From assembly GCF_037940415.1 (NCBI RefSeq), contig NZ_CP149798.1, forward strand, positions 4,931,001 to 4,995,000: a DNA stretch of 64,000 bases. Reading direction: 5' to 3'. The stretch comes from Streptomyces sp. f51. GTDB lineage: Bacteria > Actinomycetota > Actinomycetes > Streptomycetales > Streptomycetaceae. The notes under the pieces were generated by a model. It did not search any database. It saw only the letters and a program-made list of their open reading frames with translations, and had not been told where the DNA came from. Both the position numbers and the translations under genes were made by a program. Positions 1 through 7,801 of this stretch are shown here, piece by piece. The stretch's first letter is position 1. Each line of letters begins with the position of its first letter.

Positions 1-2
1 GC

Positions 3-1271
3 AAGGCCCTGGACTCGGGCGAGGCCGTGGGCGACAACGGTGTCATCGGCGCCGCCGGACAGGCCGCCGAACAGTGGTACCGACAGGCCGCCGCCCGCGG
101 GCACCGGCGGGCCGCGCTGCACCTCGGGGCGATCCTGGAGAAGCGCGGCGACCTCAAGGAGGCCGGGCGCTGGTATCTGACGTCCGCCAAGGACGGCGAG
201 GCCCGTGCCGCGTGCGCCCTCGGCTTCCTGCTGCGCGACGCCGGCGACCCCGACAGTGCCGCCGTCTGGTGGCTGCGGGCCGCGCAGGACGGGGACGGCA
301 ACGCCGCCAACGCGCTGGGCGCCCTGCACGCCGAGCGGGGCGAGCCCCAGACCGCCGAGCGGTGGTACCGGGCCGCGATGGACGCGGGCGATGTGAACGG
401 CGCGTACAACCTCGGGCTGCTCTGCGCCGAGCAGGGGCGGACCGCGCAGGCCGAGCAGTGGTACCGCAGGGCCGCGTACGCCGGTCACCGCGAGGCCGCC
501 AACGCCCTGGCGATCCTGCTGCTCCAGGTCGGCGACGCGGCCGGGGCCGAGCCGTGGTTCTCCAAGGCCGCGGAGGCCGGGAGCGTGGACGCCGCGTTCA
601 ACCTCGGCATCCTGCACGCCGGACGCGCCACCGAGGGCGACGAGGCCGCGGCGCTGCGGTGGTACGAGCGCGCGGCCGCCGCCGGGCACACGGAGGCGGC
701 GCTCCAGGTGGGCATCGCGCGGCTGCGCGAGGGCGACGAGCCCGCGGCCGAACGGCATCTGCGGTGTGCCGCGGGAGGGGGCAGCGCCGAGGCCGCCTAC
801 CGCCTCGCCGCCGTGCTCGACGCCCGGCGGCCCCCGGCGCCCGCCCATGAACTCGGGGAGCCCGCGCAGGAGAAGAGCGAGTGCGAGGAGTGGTACGAGC
901 GGGCCGCGTCCCAGGGGCACCGGCGTGCGCAGGTGCGGGTCGGGATGCTGGCCGCCGCGCGGGGTGACGTGGTGGAGGCGGCGCGCTGGTACCGCGAGGC
1001 CGCCGAGGCCGGGTCGCGCAACGGCGCCTTCAACCTCGGGCTGCTGCTGGCCCGCGAGGGGAGCGAGCCCGAGGCGGCGCTGTGGTGGACCCGCGCGGCC
1101 GACGCCGGCCACGGGCGGGCGGCGCTGCGGCTGGCGCTCGTGTACGCGCGGCGCGGGGAGCTCGCGGAGGGCCAGCGCTGGGCCGACCGTGCGGTGTCGC
1201 TGGGGCCGGCGGAGGTCTCCGAGCGTGCGGCGCGGCTGCGGGACGCGTTGCGTGAGGAACTGTCCGCGTGA
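3..1271 (+). CDS. Sel1/TPR-like repeat protein (5' truncated by window)
   Basis: Almost the whole visible protein is a solenoid of Sel1-like repeats of about 36 residues, each carrying variants of AExWYRxAAxAGxxxAAxNLGxL (for example EQWYRRAAYAGH, LRWYERAAAAGH, ARWYREAAEAGS). Such arrays form superhelical protein-interaction scaffolds, and no catalytic domain is seen. The frame is open to the left window edge, so the true start is upstream; a GTG at 27 is only the first in-window candidate. No signal peptide or membrane segment is visible in the part present. The gene reads towards tRNA-fMet, with about 120 nt between them. The partner is unknown. Repeat identification is confident; the cellular role cannot be assigned. 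Confidence 0.8.
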   Translation, partial: KALDSGEAVGDNGVIGAAGQAAEQWYRQAAARGHRRAALHLGAILEKRGDLKEAGRWYLTSAKDGEARAACALGFLLRDAGDPDSAAVWWLRAAQDGDGNAANALGALHAERGEPQTAERWYRAAMDAGDVNGAYNLGLLCAEQGRTAQAEQWYRRAAYAGHREAANALAILLLQVGDAAGAEPWFSKAAEAGSVDAAFNLGILHAGRATEGDEAAALRWYERAAAAGHTEAALQVGIARLREGDEPAAERHLRCAAGGGSAEAAYRLAAVLDARRPPAPAHELGEPAQEKSECEEWYERAASQGHRRAQVRVGMLAAARGDVVEAARWYREAAEAGSRNGAFNLGLLLAREGSEPEAALWWTRAADAGHGRAALRLALVYARRGELAEGQRWADRAVSLGPAEVSERAARLRDALREELSA

Positions 1272-1389
1272 GGAACCGTCCGTGTGACGAGCCGGGCGTG
1301 GGGAGCCGGGTCCCGGCGGGGCTGCTCCGAGGGCGGGCGCCAATGGATTTGCGCCCGCCACGCTCTTGACGTACTGTTCAGTTCATCGA

Positions 1390-1463
1390 CGCGGGGTGGA
1401 GCAGCTCGGTAGCTCGCTGGGCTCATAACCCAGAGGTCGCAGGTTCAAATCCTGTCCCCGCTA
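1390..1463 (+). tRNA. initiator tRNA-Met (anticodon CAT)
   Basis: A full cloverleaf folds: acceptor CGCGGGG/CCCCGCT, D-arm with GGTAGC, anticodon CAT at 1424-1426, and T-loop TTCAAAT. Two initiator hallmarks are visible: an unpaired 1:72 position (C-T) and three consecutive G-C pairs (GGG/CCC) at the base of the anticodon stem. The discriminator base is A73. CCA is not encoded (CTG follows), so the end must be added by tRNA nucleotidyltransferase. A strong hairpin terminator follows 7 nt downstream. Confidence 0.95.
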
Positions 1464-1470
1464 CTGAAGG

Positions 1471-1506
1471 CCGAGGGCCGGAATCCGAAAGGGTTCCGGC
1501 CCTCGG
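1471..1506 (+). terminator. hairpin terminator after tRNA-fMet
   Basis: A 16-bp stem (ccgagggccggaatcc / gggttccggccctcgg, one G-T pair) closes a GAAA tetraloop just after the tRNA. There is no T-tract, which is normal for Streptomyces terminators. It lies between the tRNA and the convergent fur-type gene and may serve both strands. Confidence 0.85.
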
Positions 1507-1573
1507 TGCGTTTGCCGACCCGATGCGAGAACGCCGGTGCGAACGGTGAACGGAGTCCGTGCGGAGCCGGTCG

Positions 1574-1996
1574 CTACGCCGCCATGGCCGCGCAGTCCGG
1601 GCACACACCCCGGTAGGTCACAGCCACGTCCGAGACGGTGAAGCCGAAGCGCTCCGAGTCCGGGAGGTCGCCGAGCGGGTTGCCGATCGGGTGGACGTCG
1701 CGGATCGCGCCGCACCGGGCGCAGACCAGGTGGTGGTGCGGGCGGTGCGCGTTCGGGTCGTACCGCTTGGCGCGCCTGTCCGTGGCGACTTCCAGCACCT
1801 CGCCGAGCGAGACCAGCTCACCCAGCGTGTTGTAGACGGTCGCGCGGGAGATCTCGGGCAGCTTGGCCACGGCGCGGGCGTGCACCTCGTCGGCCGTCAG
1901 ATGGACGTGGTCGCCGTCGAGGACCTCGGCCACGACACGTCGCTGCGCGGTCATCCGCCATCCACGTCCGCGCAGTCGTTCCAACAGGTCACTCAT
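1574..1996 (-). CDS. Fur-family transcriptional repressor, PerR-like
   Basis: This 140-residue protein has Fur architecture: an N-terminal winged helix with the recognition-helix signature SRATVYNTL near residue 51-59, then a C-terminal dimerisation/metal domain. Structural zinc would be held by CARC (near residue 91) and CPDC (near residue 133). The regulatory metal site has HxH and HHH clusters and the sequence GAIRDV, with Asp where PerR proteins have Asp and Fur proteins usually Glu; this favours a peroxide sensor (inference). No catalase gene adjoins it. The start is ATG 1996, preceded by TACGCT and a 7-nt gap, which suggests a leaderless transcript. Family assignment is firm; the PerR subtype is moderate. 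Confidence 0.9.
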   Translation of the reverse strand: MSDLLERLRGRGWRMTAQRRVVAEVLDGDHVHLTADEVHARAVAKLPEISRATVYNTLGELVSLGEVLEVATDRRAKRYDPNAHRPHHHLVCARCGAIRDVHPIGNPLGDLPDSERFGFTVSDVAVTYRGVCPDCAAMAA

Positions 1997-2003
1997 ACAG
2001 GTC

Positions 2004-2009
2004 AGCGTA
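2004..2009 (-). promoter_or_regulatory. putative -10 (TACGCT) of leaderless fur-type gene
   Basis: On the minus strand TACGCT ends 7 nt before the ATG at 1996, and no Shine-Dalgarno sequence lies between. This is the spacing expected when transcription starts at the A of the start codon. No clear -35 is seen. Confidence 0.5.
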
Positions 2010-2159
2010 ACAGCAGGTGAACCAGATCCCGAATGTGTGTGACTTTAGAGTTGTTCGCTACTTGGACATCATCCAGCAGGGCCGATCAGGTGCGGGGCCG
2101 GCCCGACCGTGCGGCCGGGCCGGCCCCGCGGGGTGGGCTCGGGGCGGTCCCGCGTGTGC

Positions 2160-2552
2160 TCAGGCGGGCACCTGCTGCCGGGCGGGGGCCCAGCAGCGGA
2201 TGATGTCGCGGACCGAGACGATGCCGACCGGCCCGCTCCCGTCGAGCACGATCAGATGCCGGAAGCCGCCGTGCGCCATCGCGGACGCGGCCTCCTCCAG
2301 GGTCCAGGTGGGCGCCGCGAAGACGACGTCGGTGGTGGTGTGGGTGCTTGCTGTCTCGGAGTCCGGATTCTGGCCGTGGGCGAGGGAGTTGAGGATGTCG
2401 CGCTCGGTGAGGATGCCGAGGCCGGAGGAGTCCTCGTCGAGGACCACCGCCGCGCCGACCCGGCGCGCGGACATCAGGCGGGCGGACTGGCGGAGGGTGT
2501 GTGCCGGGCCGATGGTGAGGACCACCGTGCTCATGGCGTCGCGGACGAGCAT
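2160..2552 (-). CDS. CBS-domain pair protein
   Basis: The protein of about 130 residues consists of two CBS motifs (MLVRDAM...GIGILTERDIL-type and a second ending GIVSVRDIIRC) and nothing else, so it is a stand-alone Bateman module that probably binds an adenosine ligand such as AMP, ATP or SAM. It is cytosolic with no catalytic domain. The ATG at 2552 is chosen because GAGGAGG lies upstream and the domain begins at once; an in-frame ATG at 2624 would add 24 arginine-rich residues of poor quality. It is transcribed alone towards the fur-type gene. The ligand and target cannot be read from sequence. Confidence 0.85.
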   Translation of the reverse strand: MLVRDAMSTVVLTIGPAHTLRQSARLMSARRVGAAVVLDEDSSGLGILTERDILNSLAHGQNPDSETASTHTTTDVVFAAPTWTLEEAASAMAHGGFRHLIVLDGSGPVGIVSVRDIIRCWAPARQQVPA

Positions 2553-2828
2553 GGGCTGGAGCCACCTCCTCGGTGAACCGTCCGCTCCCCGGCTCCTCCA
2601 GGAGCCCAAAGAGAAACGGTTCACAAGTTCACAAGTGGGGGAGCTCTCAGGGTCGCAGTTAAAGAGAGGGTCAACAAGGGGGCGCGTGCCGTGAGTTCGG
2701 GGGCGCCCGGGGGTTGCTCAGCAGTCCCGGCGTCCGGCAGGGCCGCTCAGGCGTCCCGGGAGCACCGCCGCCGCGAGACGTCTCCGGCGGCGTGCCCCGG
2801 CCCCCGGCCCGGCCGGTTCACGCGCCGC

Positions 2829-2999
2829 CCGTGCCACCGCGCGGGCCGTGCCACCTGCGCCGCCCGCGCCGCCTGCGCCGCCCGTGCACCTGCGCGGCCC
2901 GCGCCGCCCATGCCACCCGCGCAACCTGCGCGGCCCGCGCCGCCCGTGCCACCTGTGCGGCCCGTGCCACCCGCGCCACCACGGTGGCGGCACGGGCGT
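2829..2999. repeat. degenerate GC-rich minisatellite-like tract
   Basis: Between the CBS gene and hisN, short units such as GCCGCCCGTGCCACC and GCGCGGCCCGCGCC recur with small variations for about 170 bp. The tract ends in an imperfect inverted repeat around ccaccacggtggcgg. Read on the minus strand it would give a Gly-rich GxxGxx polypeptide, but no start or ribosome binding site supports translation. The remainder of the 2553-3064 spacer shows no gene. Confidence 0.6.
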
Positions 3000-3064
3000 G
3001 TCCGCGGCATCGCCTCGGCGGCGGTCATGTGAGGCGCTGTCACATCACGGGCGCCGGGCGCCGG

Positions 3065-3865
3065 TCAGTAGCGCTGGTTCAGATATCCCAGCATCTCGTC
3101 GTGCAACAGGCCGTTCGACGCGGCCGCGTTGCCGCTGTGCGGGCCGGGGCGGCCGTCGAGGCCGGTGAACGTGCCGCCCGCCTCGGTCACGATGATCGCG
3201 TTCGCCGCCATGTCCCAGAGCGACAGCTCCGGTTCGGCGCAGATGTCGACCGAGCCCTCGGCGACCATCATGTACGGCCAGAAGTCGCCGTACCCACGGG
3301 TGCGCCAGACCGCCTTCGTCAGGTCGAGGAAACCGTCCAGCCGTCCTTGGTCCTCCCAGCCGGACAGCGAGGAGTACGCGAAGGAGGAGTCGGCCATCCG
3401 GGAGACGCTGGACACCCGCAGCCGGGTCGCGGAGGACAGGCTGCGGCCGGAGAACGCGCCGTGCCCCTTCGCCGCCCACCAGCGGCGGCCGAGCGCGGGC
3501 GCGGAGACGACGCCGACGACCGGCTGGTAGCCGCCCTCGCCCGCCTCCATCAGCGAGATCAGCGTGGCCCACACCGGTACGCCGCGGACGTAGTTCTTGG
3601 TGCCGTCGATCGGGTCGACGACCCAGCGGCGCGGGCCCGTGCCCTCGATGCCGTACTCCTCGCCGAGGACCGCGTCACGCGGCCTGGCGCGCTGGAGATG
3701 GCCGCGGATGAGCTCCTCGGCGGCCTTGTCCGCCTCGCTCACCGGCGTCATGTCCGGCTTCGTCTCGACCTTCAGGTCGAGCGCCTTGAAGCGGTCCATC
3801 GTCGCGGCGTCGGCGGCGTCCGCCAGGACATGGGCGAGGCGCAGGTCATCGCGGTAGTCGGGCAT
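3065..3865 (-). CDS. hisN: histidinol-phosphatase (inositol monophosphatase fold)
   Basis: The 266-residue protein belongs to the FIG/IMPase superfamily and most resembles the actinobacterial HisN that dephosphorylates L-histidinol phosphate in histidine synthesis. Mg2+-binding motifs are visible: GEE at 68-70, DPIDGT at 84-89 (WVVDPIDGTKNY) and WDMAA near 217. The length is normal for the family. The start is ATG 3865. No Shine-Dalgarno is present, but TACGGT lies 6 nt upstream on the coding strand, so the mRNA may be leaderless. It stands alone, away from other his genes, as is usual in Streptomyces. An inositol-monophosphatase activity cannot be excluded by sequence alone. Confidence 0.88.
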   Translation of the reverse strand: MPDYRDDLRLAHVLADAADAATMDRFKALDLKVETKPDMTPVSEADKAAEELIRGHLQRARPRDAVLGEEYGIEGTGPRRWVVDPIDGTKNYVRGVPVWATLISLMEAGEGGYQPVVGVVSAPALGRRWWAAKGHGAFSGRSLSSATRLRVSSVSRMADSSFAYSSLSGWEDQGRLDGFLDLTKAVWRTRGYGDFWPYMMVAEGSVDICAEPELSLWDMAANAIIVTEAGGTFTGLDGRPGPHSGNAAASNGLLHDEMLGYLNQRY

Positions 3866-3871
3866 GGGTGA

Positions 3872-3877
3872 ACCGTA
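3872..3877 (-). promoter_or_regulatory. putative -10 (TACGGT) of leaderless hisN
   Basis: TACGGT on the minus strand is separated from the hisN ATG by six bases (TCACCC) with no room for a ribosome binding site. It fits the TANNNT-plus-6/7-nt pattern of leaderless actinobacterial promoters. Confidence 0.5.
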
Positions 3878-4191
3878 TCTGCCCGTGTCGAGGCGGGGCT
3901 ACACAGGACCGCGGGTGATCGCCGGACCGCGGGCGCCGGGCACGCCCCCGGGAGACGGACCCGGAATCGTGCCCGGTCCGGGTGCGCACGGGCCGGGGAC
4001 TCACGCCGGTCCGTGCGGGCACGGCCCAGGGGGTTCGAGGCGCGCCCCGGGCGCGTACGCCCCCGGGCGCGTGGCCGGTGCCGGCGCGCCAGGTCGCGCG
4101 TTCGCGCCCCCCGGGGCCGCCGCGAACCCTTGACAGTGCACCCGCACGCGTCAAATCTGGCTCCAGAGCCGCTCGTCCCAGGGAGGCGCCC
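3878..4191. other. GC-rich spacer between hisN and tetR-type gene
   Basis: About 310 bp of very GC-rich, CCGG-rich sequence lie between divergent genes. The only recognisable element is TTGACA at 4130-4135, a consensus -35 about 60 nt before the TetR start. A matching -10 would fall near 4153 (AAATCT), which is weak. I see no gene or RNA. Confidence 0.5.
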
Positions 4192-4797
4192 ATGCCCGCA
4201 GCGCGCGAATCGCTCCTGGACGCCGCTTATACGGCACTCGCGCGCCGGCCGTGGACCGCGGTGCGGATGGTCGACGTGGCCGCGGTGGCCGGGGTGTCAC
4301 GCCAGACGCTCTACAACGAGTTCGGGAGCAAGGAAGGCCTCGCGCGCGCTCTCGTACGACGGGAGGCCGACGCCTATCTCGCCGGGATCGACCGGGCCCT
4401 GGCCGCGCACACGGACGCACGGGACCGGCTGGCCGCGACAGCGGAATGGACCACCTCGACGGCCCGCAGCAACGCGCTGGTGCGGGCGATGCTGACCGGA
4501 TGCTGGAGCGAGCGGCTGCCCTCGCCCGCGCTGTCCGCCGTGCCCTCCTCGTCCGCGGTGCCCGCGCAGCGGCGGGCCGACGGACCGCTGCCCTCGCCCA
4601 CCGACTTCGTGGCGCTGGTCCGCGACCGCGCGGTCGCGGCGCTGGCCCTGACCCGGGCGGACACCCCCGAGGTCACCCGGATCTGTGAACTGGTGGCCAG
4701 GATCGCGCTGTCGTGCGTCGTCGCGCCGCCCGCCAGGGGCGGTGTCACGGACCTGGTCAGGACCGCGCTGGCACCGTCCCATCGGATCGGGGTGTGA
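4192..4797 (+). CDS. TetR-family transcriptional regulator
   Basis: The 201-residue protein has an N-terminal TetR helix-turn-helix (residues about 5-50, with VRMVDVAAVAGVSRQTLYNEF-type sequence and the typical LYxxFxSKEGL ending) followed by a poorly conserved all-helical ligand domain. The ATG at 4192 has GGGAGG six to seven bases upstream. The gene converges on the small multidrug-resistance gene at 4858-5181 with only 60 bp between their ends. A TetR/SMR partnership is common, so control of that exporter is plausible (inference). The ligand is unknown. Ala/Pro/Ser-rich sequence in the middle (about residues 115-135) is probably a flexible loop. Confidence 0.88.
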   Translation: MPAARESLLDAAYTALARRPWTAVRMVDVAAVAGVSRQTLYNEFGSKEGLARALVRREADAYLAGIDRALAAHTDARDRLAATAEWTTSTARSNALVRAMLTGCWSERLPSPALSAVPSSSAVPAQRRADGPLPSPTDFVALVRDRAVAALALTRADTPEVTRICELVARIALSCVVAPPARGGVTDLVRTALAPSHRIGV

Positions 4798-4857
4798 ACG
4801 GCGGGGCCCGGGCTCCCCGGCACCCGGCGCGTACGGGGACTCAGCGCGTACGGGGAC

Positions 4858-5181
4858 TCAGTGCGCCGACCCCGACAGCTGGAGCCCGATGACGCCGAGG
4901 ATGACCAGGCTGATCGAGACGATCTTGAGGACGGAGACCAGGTCGTCGAGGAAGATCATGCCGTAGATGGCGGTGCCCGCCGCGCCGATGCCGGTCCACA
5001 CCGCGTAGGCGGGACCGACGTCGAGCTTCTTCAGCGAAAGGGTCAGCAGACCGAAGCTGCCGAGGGCGAACACGCAGAACGCGACCGTGGGCCAGAATCT
5101 GGTGAAGCCGTGCGAGAGCTTCAGACAGACGGCGAAGCCGGTTTCGAGCAGTCCCGCCACAACGACCAGCAGCCACGCCAT
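4858..5181 (-). CDS. small multidrug resistance (SMR) family transporter
   Basis: The 107-residue protein has four hydrophobic helices, as in EmrE/SugE proteins. The conserved membrane glutamate lies early in helix 1 (VVVAGLLETGFAV) and the signature AYAVWTGIGAAG in the middle. These proteins form dimers in the cytoplasmic membrane and exchange protons for cations; the SugE branch exports guanidinium. The pattern GLLETxFAVxLK fits SugE-like members best, but substrate is not proven. The ATG at 5181 has GGAGG seven bases upstream; longer in-frame starts lack a ribosome binding site. I looked for a guanidine riboswitch upstream and did not find one. Confidence 0.9.
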   Translation of the reverse strand: MAWLLVVVAGLLETGFAVCLKLSHGFTRFWPTVAFCVFALGSFGLLTLSLKKLDVGPAYAVWTGIGAAGTAIYGMIFLDDLVSVLKIVSISLVILGVIGLQLSGSAH

Positions 5182-5304
5182 GTCTTGTCCTCCCACATCG
5201 CACGTCGACTGCTCAGGGCTGGTCCTGACCGGCTCGGTGCGATTATGCATTCACCGGCCCGGAGAAGCCCTTACCGACGGCGGGCGCACGCAAACACGGG
5301 GACG

Positions 5305-6318
5305 TCAGTCGCCCTCGCGGCGCTCGCGCGTGGCCAGCAGACGGCGCAGCGAGTACAGCCGCTGCGGGTCCGCGTGGCCCTCGGCCACCCACGCGTCCAG
5401 CGCGCAGTCCGGTTCGTCGTGGCTGCACGCCCGGGGGCAGCCCTCGGTGCCGGGTTCGAGGTCGGGGAAGGCGTGGATCACCCGGGACGGATCGACGTGG
5501 TGGAGGCCGAAGGAACGGACGCCCGGCGTGTCGATCACCCAGCCTCCGGCGGGACCCGCCAGGGGCAGCGCCAGCGCCGAGGTCGTCGTGTGCCGGCCCC
5601 GGCCCGTGACCGCGTTGACGTGCCCGGTCGTCCGCCGCCGCTCGGGCGGCACCAGCGCGTTCACAAGCGTCGTCTTGCCGACGCCCGAATGGCCGACGAA
5701 CGCCGTGATCCTGCCGTCCAGTTGCTCGCGCACCCGGTCGGCGGCGGCCTCGCTGCGCAGCTCCTCGCGGCTGGTCACCACGTACGGGATGTCCAGCGCG
5801 CCGTACAGCTCCAGGAACTTGTCCGGTGGCGCCAGGTCCGACTTCGTCAGCACCAGGAGCGGGGTCAGACCGCCGTCGAAGGCCGCCACCAGACAGCGGT
5901 CGATCAGCCGGGGGCGCGGCTCGGGGTCCGCGAGGGCCGTGACGATGGCGAGCTGGTCGGCGTTGGCGACGACCACCCGCTCGTACGGATCGTCGTCGTC
6001 GGCCGTGCGGCGCAGCACCGAGCCGCGCGGCTCGATGCGGACGATACGGGCGAGGGTGTCCTTCTCCCCGGACAGGTCGCCGACGATGGCCACCCGGTCC
6101 CCGACCACGGCGGCCTTGCGGCCCAGCTCGCGCGCCTTCATCGCGGTCACGGAGCGGCCCTCGACCAGACAGGTCAGCCGGCCGCGGTCGACCGTGAGGA
6201 CCATGCCCTCGACGGCCTCCTCGTGCTTGGGGCGGATGTTCGTACGCGGACGGTTGCCCTTGCGGTTGGGCCGCTGGCGGATGTCGTCCTCGTCGGTGTT
6301 CTTGCCGTAACGGCGCAT
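5305..6318 (-). CDS. rsgA: ribosome small-subunit GTPase RsgA
   Basis: RsgA is a circularly permuted GTPase that checks late maturation of the 30S ribosomal subunit. The permuted motif order is visible: G4 TKSD (158-161) precedes G1 GHSGVGKT (209-216) and G3 DTPG (263-266). An N-terminal OB-fold with basic tail comes first. The C-terminal zinc cluster CPRACSH...C (C294, C298, H300, C305) closes the protein, and the 337-residue length is normal. The start at 6318 (MRRYGKN) is the family start. The gene begins 16 bp after aroA ends and is probably cotranscribed with it, an arrangement common in actinobacteria. Confidence 0.95.
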   Translation of the reverse strand: MRRYGKNTDEDDIRQRPNRKGNRPRTNIRPKHEEAVEGMVLTVDRGRLTCLVEGRSVTAMKARELGRKAAVVGDRVAIVGDLSGEKDTLARIVRIEPRGSVLRRTADDDDPYERVVVANADQLAIVTALADPEPRPRLIDRCLVAAFDGGLTPLLVLTKSDLAPPDKFLELYGALDIPYVVTSREELRSEAAADRVREQLDGRITAFVGHSGVGKTTLVNALVPPERRRTTGHVNAVTGRGRHTTTSALALPLAGPAGGWVIDTPGVRSFGLHHVDPSRVIHAFPDLEPGTEGCPRACSHDEPDCALDAWVAEGHADPQRLYSLRRLLATRERREGD

Positions 6319-6334
6319 GATCCAGGTCCGCCCG

Positions 6335-7675
6335 TCAGTTCCCGAGCATCCCGGTCCACAGATCGGGGAAGTCGGGCAGGGTCTTCGCCGTCGTCGCCAC
6401 GTTCTCGATCTGGACGCCCTCCACCGCCAGCCCGATGATCGCGCCGGCCGTCGCCATGCGGTGGTCGTCGTACGTGTGGAAGATGCCGCCGTGCAGCCGG
6501 CGCGGCCGGATGTGCAGGCCGTCGGCGGTCTCGGTGACATCGCCGCCGAGTTCGTTGATCTCCTTGGTGAGCGCGGCCAGCCGGTCCGTCTCGTGCAGCC
6601 GCAGATGGGCCACGCCCCGCAGGGTGGAGGGGGAGTCGGCGAGCGCCGCGACCGCCGCGATGCCCGGGGTCAGCTCACCGACCTCGCCCAGGTCCACATC
6701 GATACCGTGGACGGCACCCGAACCGGTGAACTCCAGTCCGCGCTCGGTCAGTTCGCAGGAACCACCCATCTCGGTGAAGATCTCCCGCAGCCGGTCGCCC
6801 GGCTGGGTGGTGTGGGCCGGCCAGTCGGGGATCACGACCGTGCCGCCGGTGACCAGCGCCGCCGCGAGGAACGGCTGGGCGTTCGACAGGTCGGGCTCGA
6901 TGATCAGGTCGCGGCCGAGCAGGGCGCCCGGTGTCACCCGCCAGACGTTCGGCTCGCCGCCCGACTCCGGGGTGTCCACCTGGGCGCCGACGGCGCGCAG
7001 CATGTCCACGGTCATCCGGATGTGCGGCATCGAAGGGAGCGTCGAGCCGGTGTGGCGGACCTCGACGCCCTGGTTGAAGCGCGGGGCGGAGAGCAGCAGG
7101 GCGGACACGAACTGCGAGGAGGAGGACGCGTCGATCGACACCGGGCCGCCGTCCAGGGCGCCGCCGCCGTGCACCGTCAGCGGCAGCGCGCCGCGGGCGT
7201 CGTCGTCGATCCGGGCGCCGAGCAGGCGCAGCGCGTCGATCACGCCGTGCAGCGGACGCTCGTACGAGCGGGGGTCGCCGTCGAACCGGATGGGGCCGTC
7301 CGCGAGGGCGGCCACGGGAGGCAGGAAGCGCATGACCGTGCCGGCGTTGCCGACGTCGACCGTGGCCGGGCCGCGCAGGCCCGAGGGGATGATCCGCCAG
7401 GCCTCGCCCGAGGCGTCGGGGCCCGCCGCCACCGTCGAGCTGGAGGCGACCGTCTCCTCGATGCCCACGCCCATCGCGCGCAGCGCGCCGGCCATCAGCA
7501 GGGTGTCGCGGGAACGCAGCGGGCGGCGCAGCCAGCCCGGTTCGGAGGCCAGCGCGGCCAGGACGAGAGCGCGGTTGGTGACCGACTTGGACCCCGGCAC
7601 GTGAACCGTCGCGTCGACGGCTCCGCTTGCGTGCGGGGCTGGCCAGAGGGCGGTGTGGGCGGGGTTCACGGTCAT
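6335..7675 (-). CDS. aroA: 3-phosphoshikimate 1-carboxyvinyltransferase (EPSP synthase)
   Basis: AroA joins phosphoenolpyruvate to shikimate-3-phosphate in the sixth step of the shikimate pathway. The two-domain EPSPS fold is supported by PGSKSVTNRALVLAAL near the N-terminus (S3P binding), GNAGTVMRFLPP (PEP/glyphosate loop), SSQFVSALLL, HETDRLAAL and YDDHRMATAGA near the end. The length of about 446 residues is normal. The loop reads MRFLPP where class I plant and enteric enzymes have MRPL, so glyphosate sensitivity should not be assumed. The start is the ATG at 7675; a GTG three codons upstream is possible. It is followed by rsgA in the same direction. Confidence 0.95.
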   Translation of the reverse strand: MTVNPAHTALWPAPHASGAVDATVHVPGSKSVTNRALVLAALASEPGWLRRPLRSRDTLLMAGALRAMGVGIEETVASSSTVAAGPDASGEAWRIIPSGLRGPATVDVGNAGTVMRFLPPVAALADGPIRFDGDPRSYERPLHGVIDALRLLGARIDDDARGALPLTVHGGGALDGGPVSIDASSSSQFVSALLLSAPRFNQGVEVRHTGSTLPSMPHIRMTVDMLRAVGAQVDTPESGGEPNVWRVTPGALLGRDLIIEPDLSNAQPFLAAALVTGGTVVIPDWPAHTTQPGDRLREIFTEMGGSCELTERGLEFTGSGAVHGIDVDLGEVGELTPGIAAVAALADSPSTLRGVAHLRLHETDRLAALTKEINELGGDVTETADGLHIRPRRLHGGIFHTYDDHRMATAGAIIGLAVEGVQIENVATTAKTLPDFPDLWTGMLGN

Positions 7676-7801
7676 GCGCCCCACTTTAGTGGCAGGGCGC
7701 CGGGCAGCCGCGGGTCCGTCACCCCCGGTGACCTCCGCCCGGCCGAGCCGGACCGGGCCCGCGGCCCCCCGGGCGCCGGGCTCGGCGGCCCGGGCCGCCC
7801 G

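Noticed and set aside
2829..2999. CRISPR array
   Set aside because: Units are degenerate and contiguous with no unique spacers of constant length, and no cas genes are present.
2691..3043. Pro/Ala-rich and Gly-rich (collagen-like) frames in both directions across the GC repeat tract
   Set aside because: The repeats come from the DNA minisatellite; there is no ribosome binding site, and both strands give equally repetitive products.
5182..5304. Guanidine riboswitch upstream of the SMR transporter gene
   Set aside because: SugE-like genes often carry one, but none of the conserved ykkC or mini-ykkC sequence blocks could be found on the minus strand.
4858..6438. Long plus-strand frame covering the SMR and rsgA genes
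   Set aside because: Shadow of two clear minus-strand genes; product lacks any domain.
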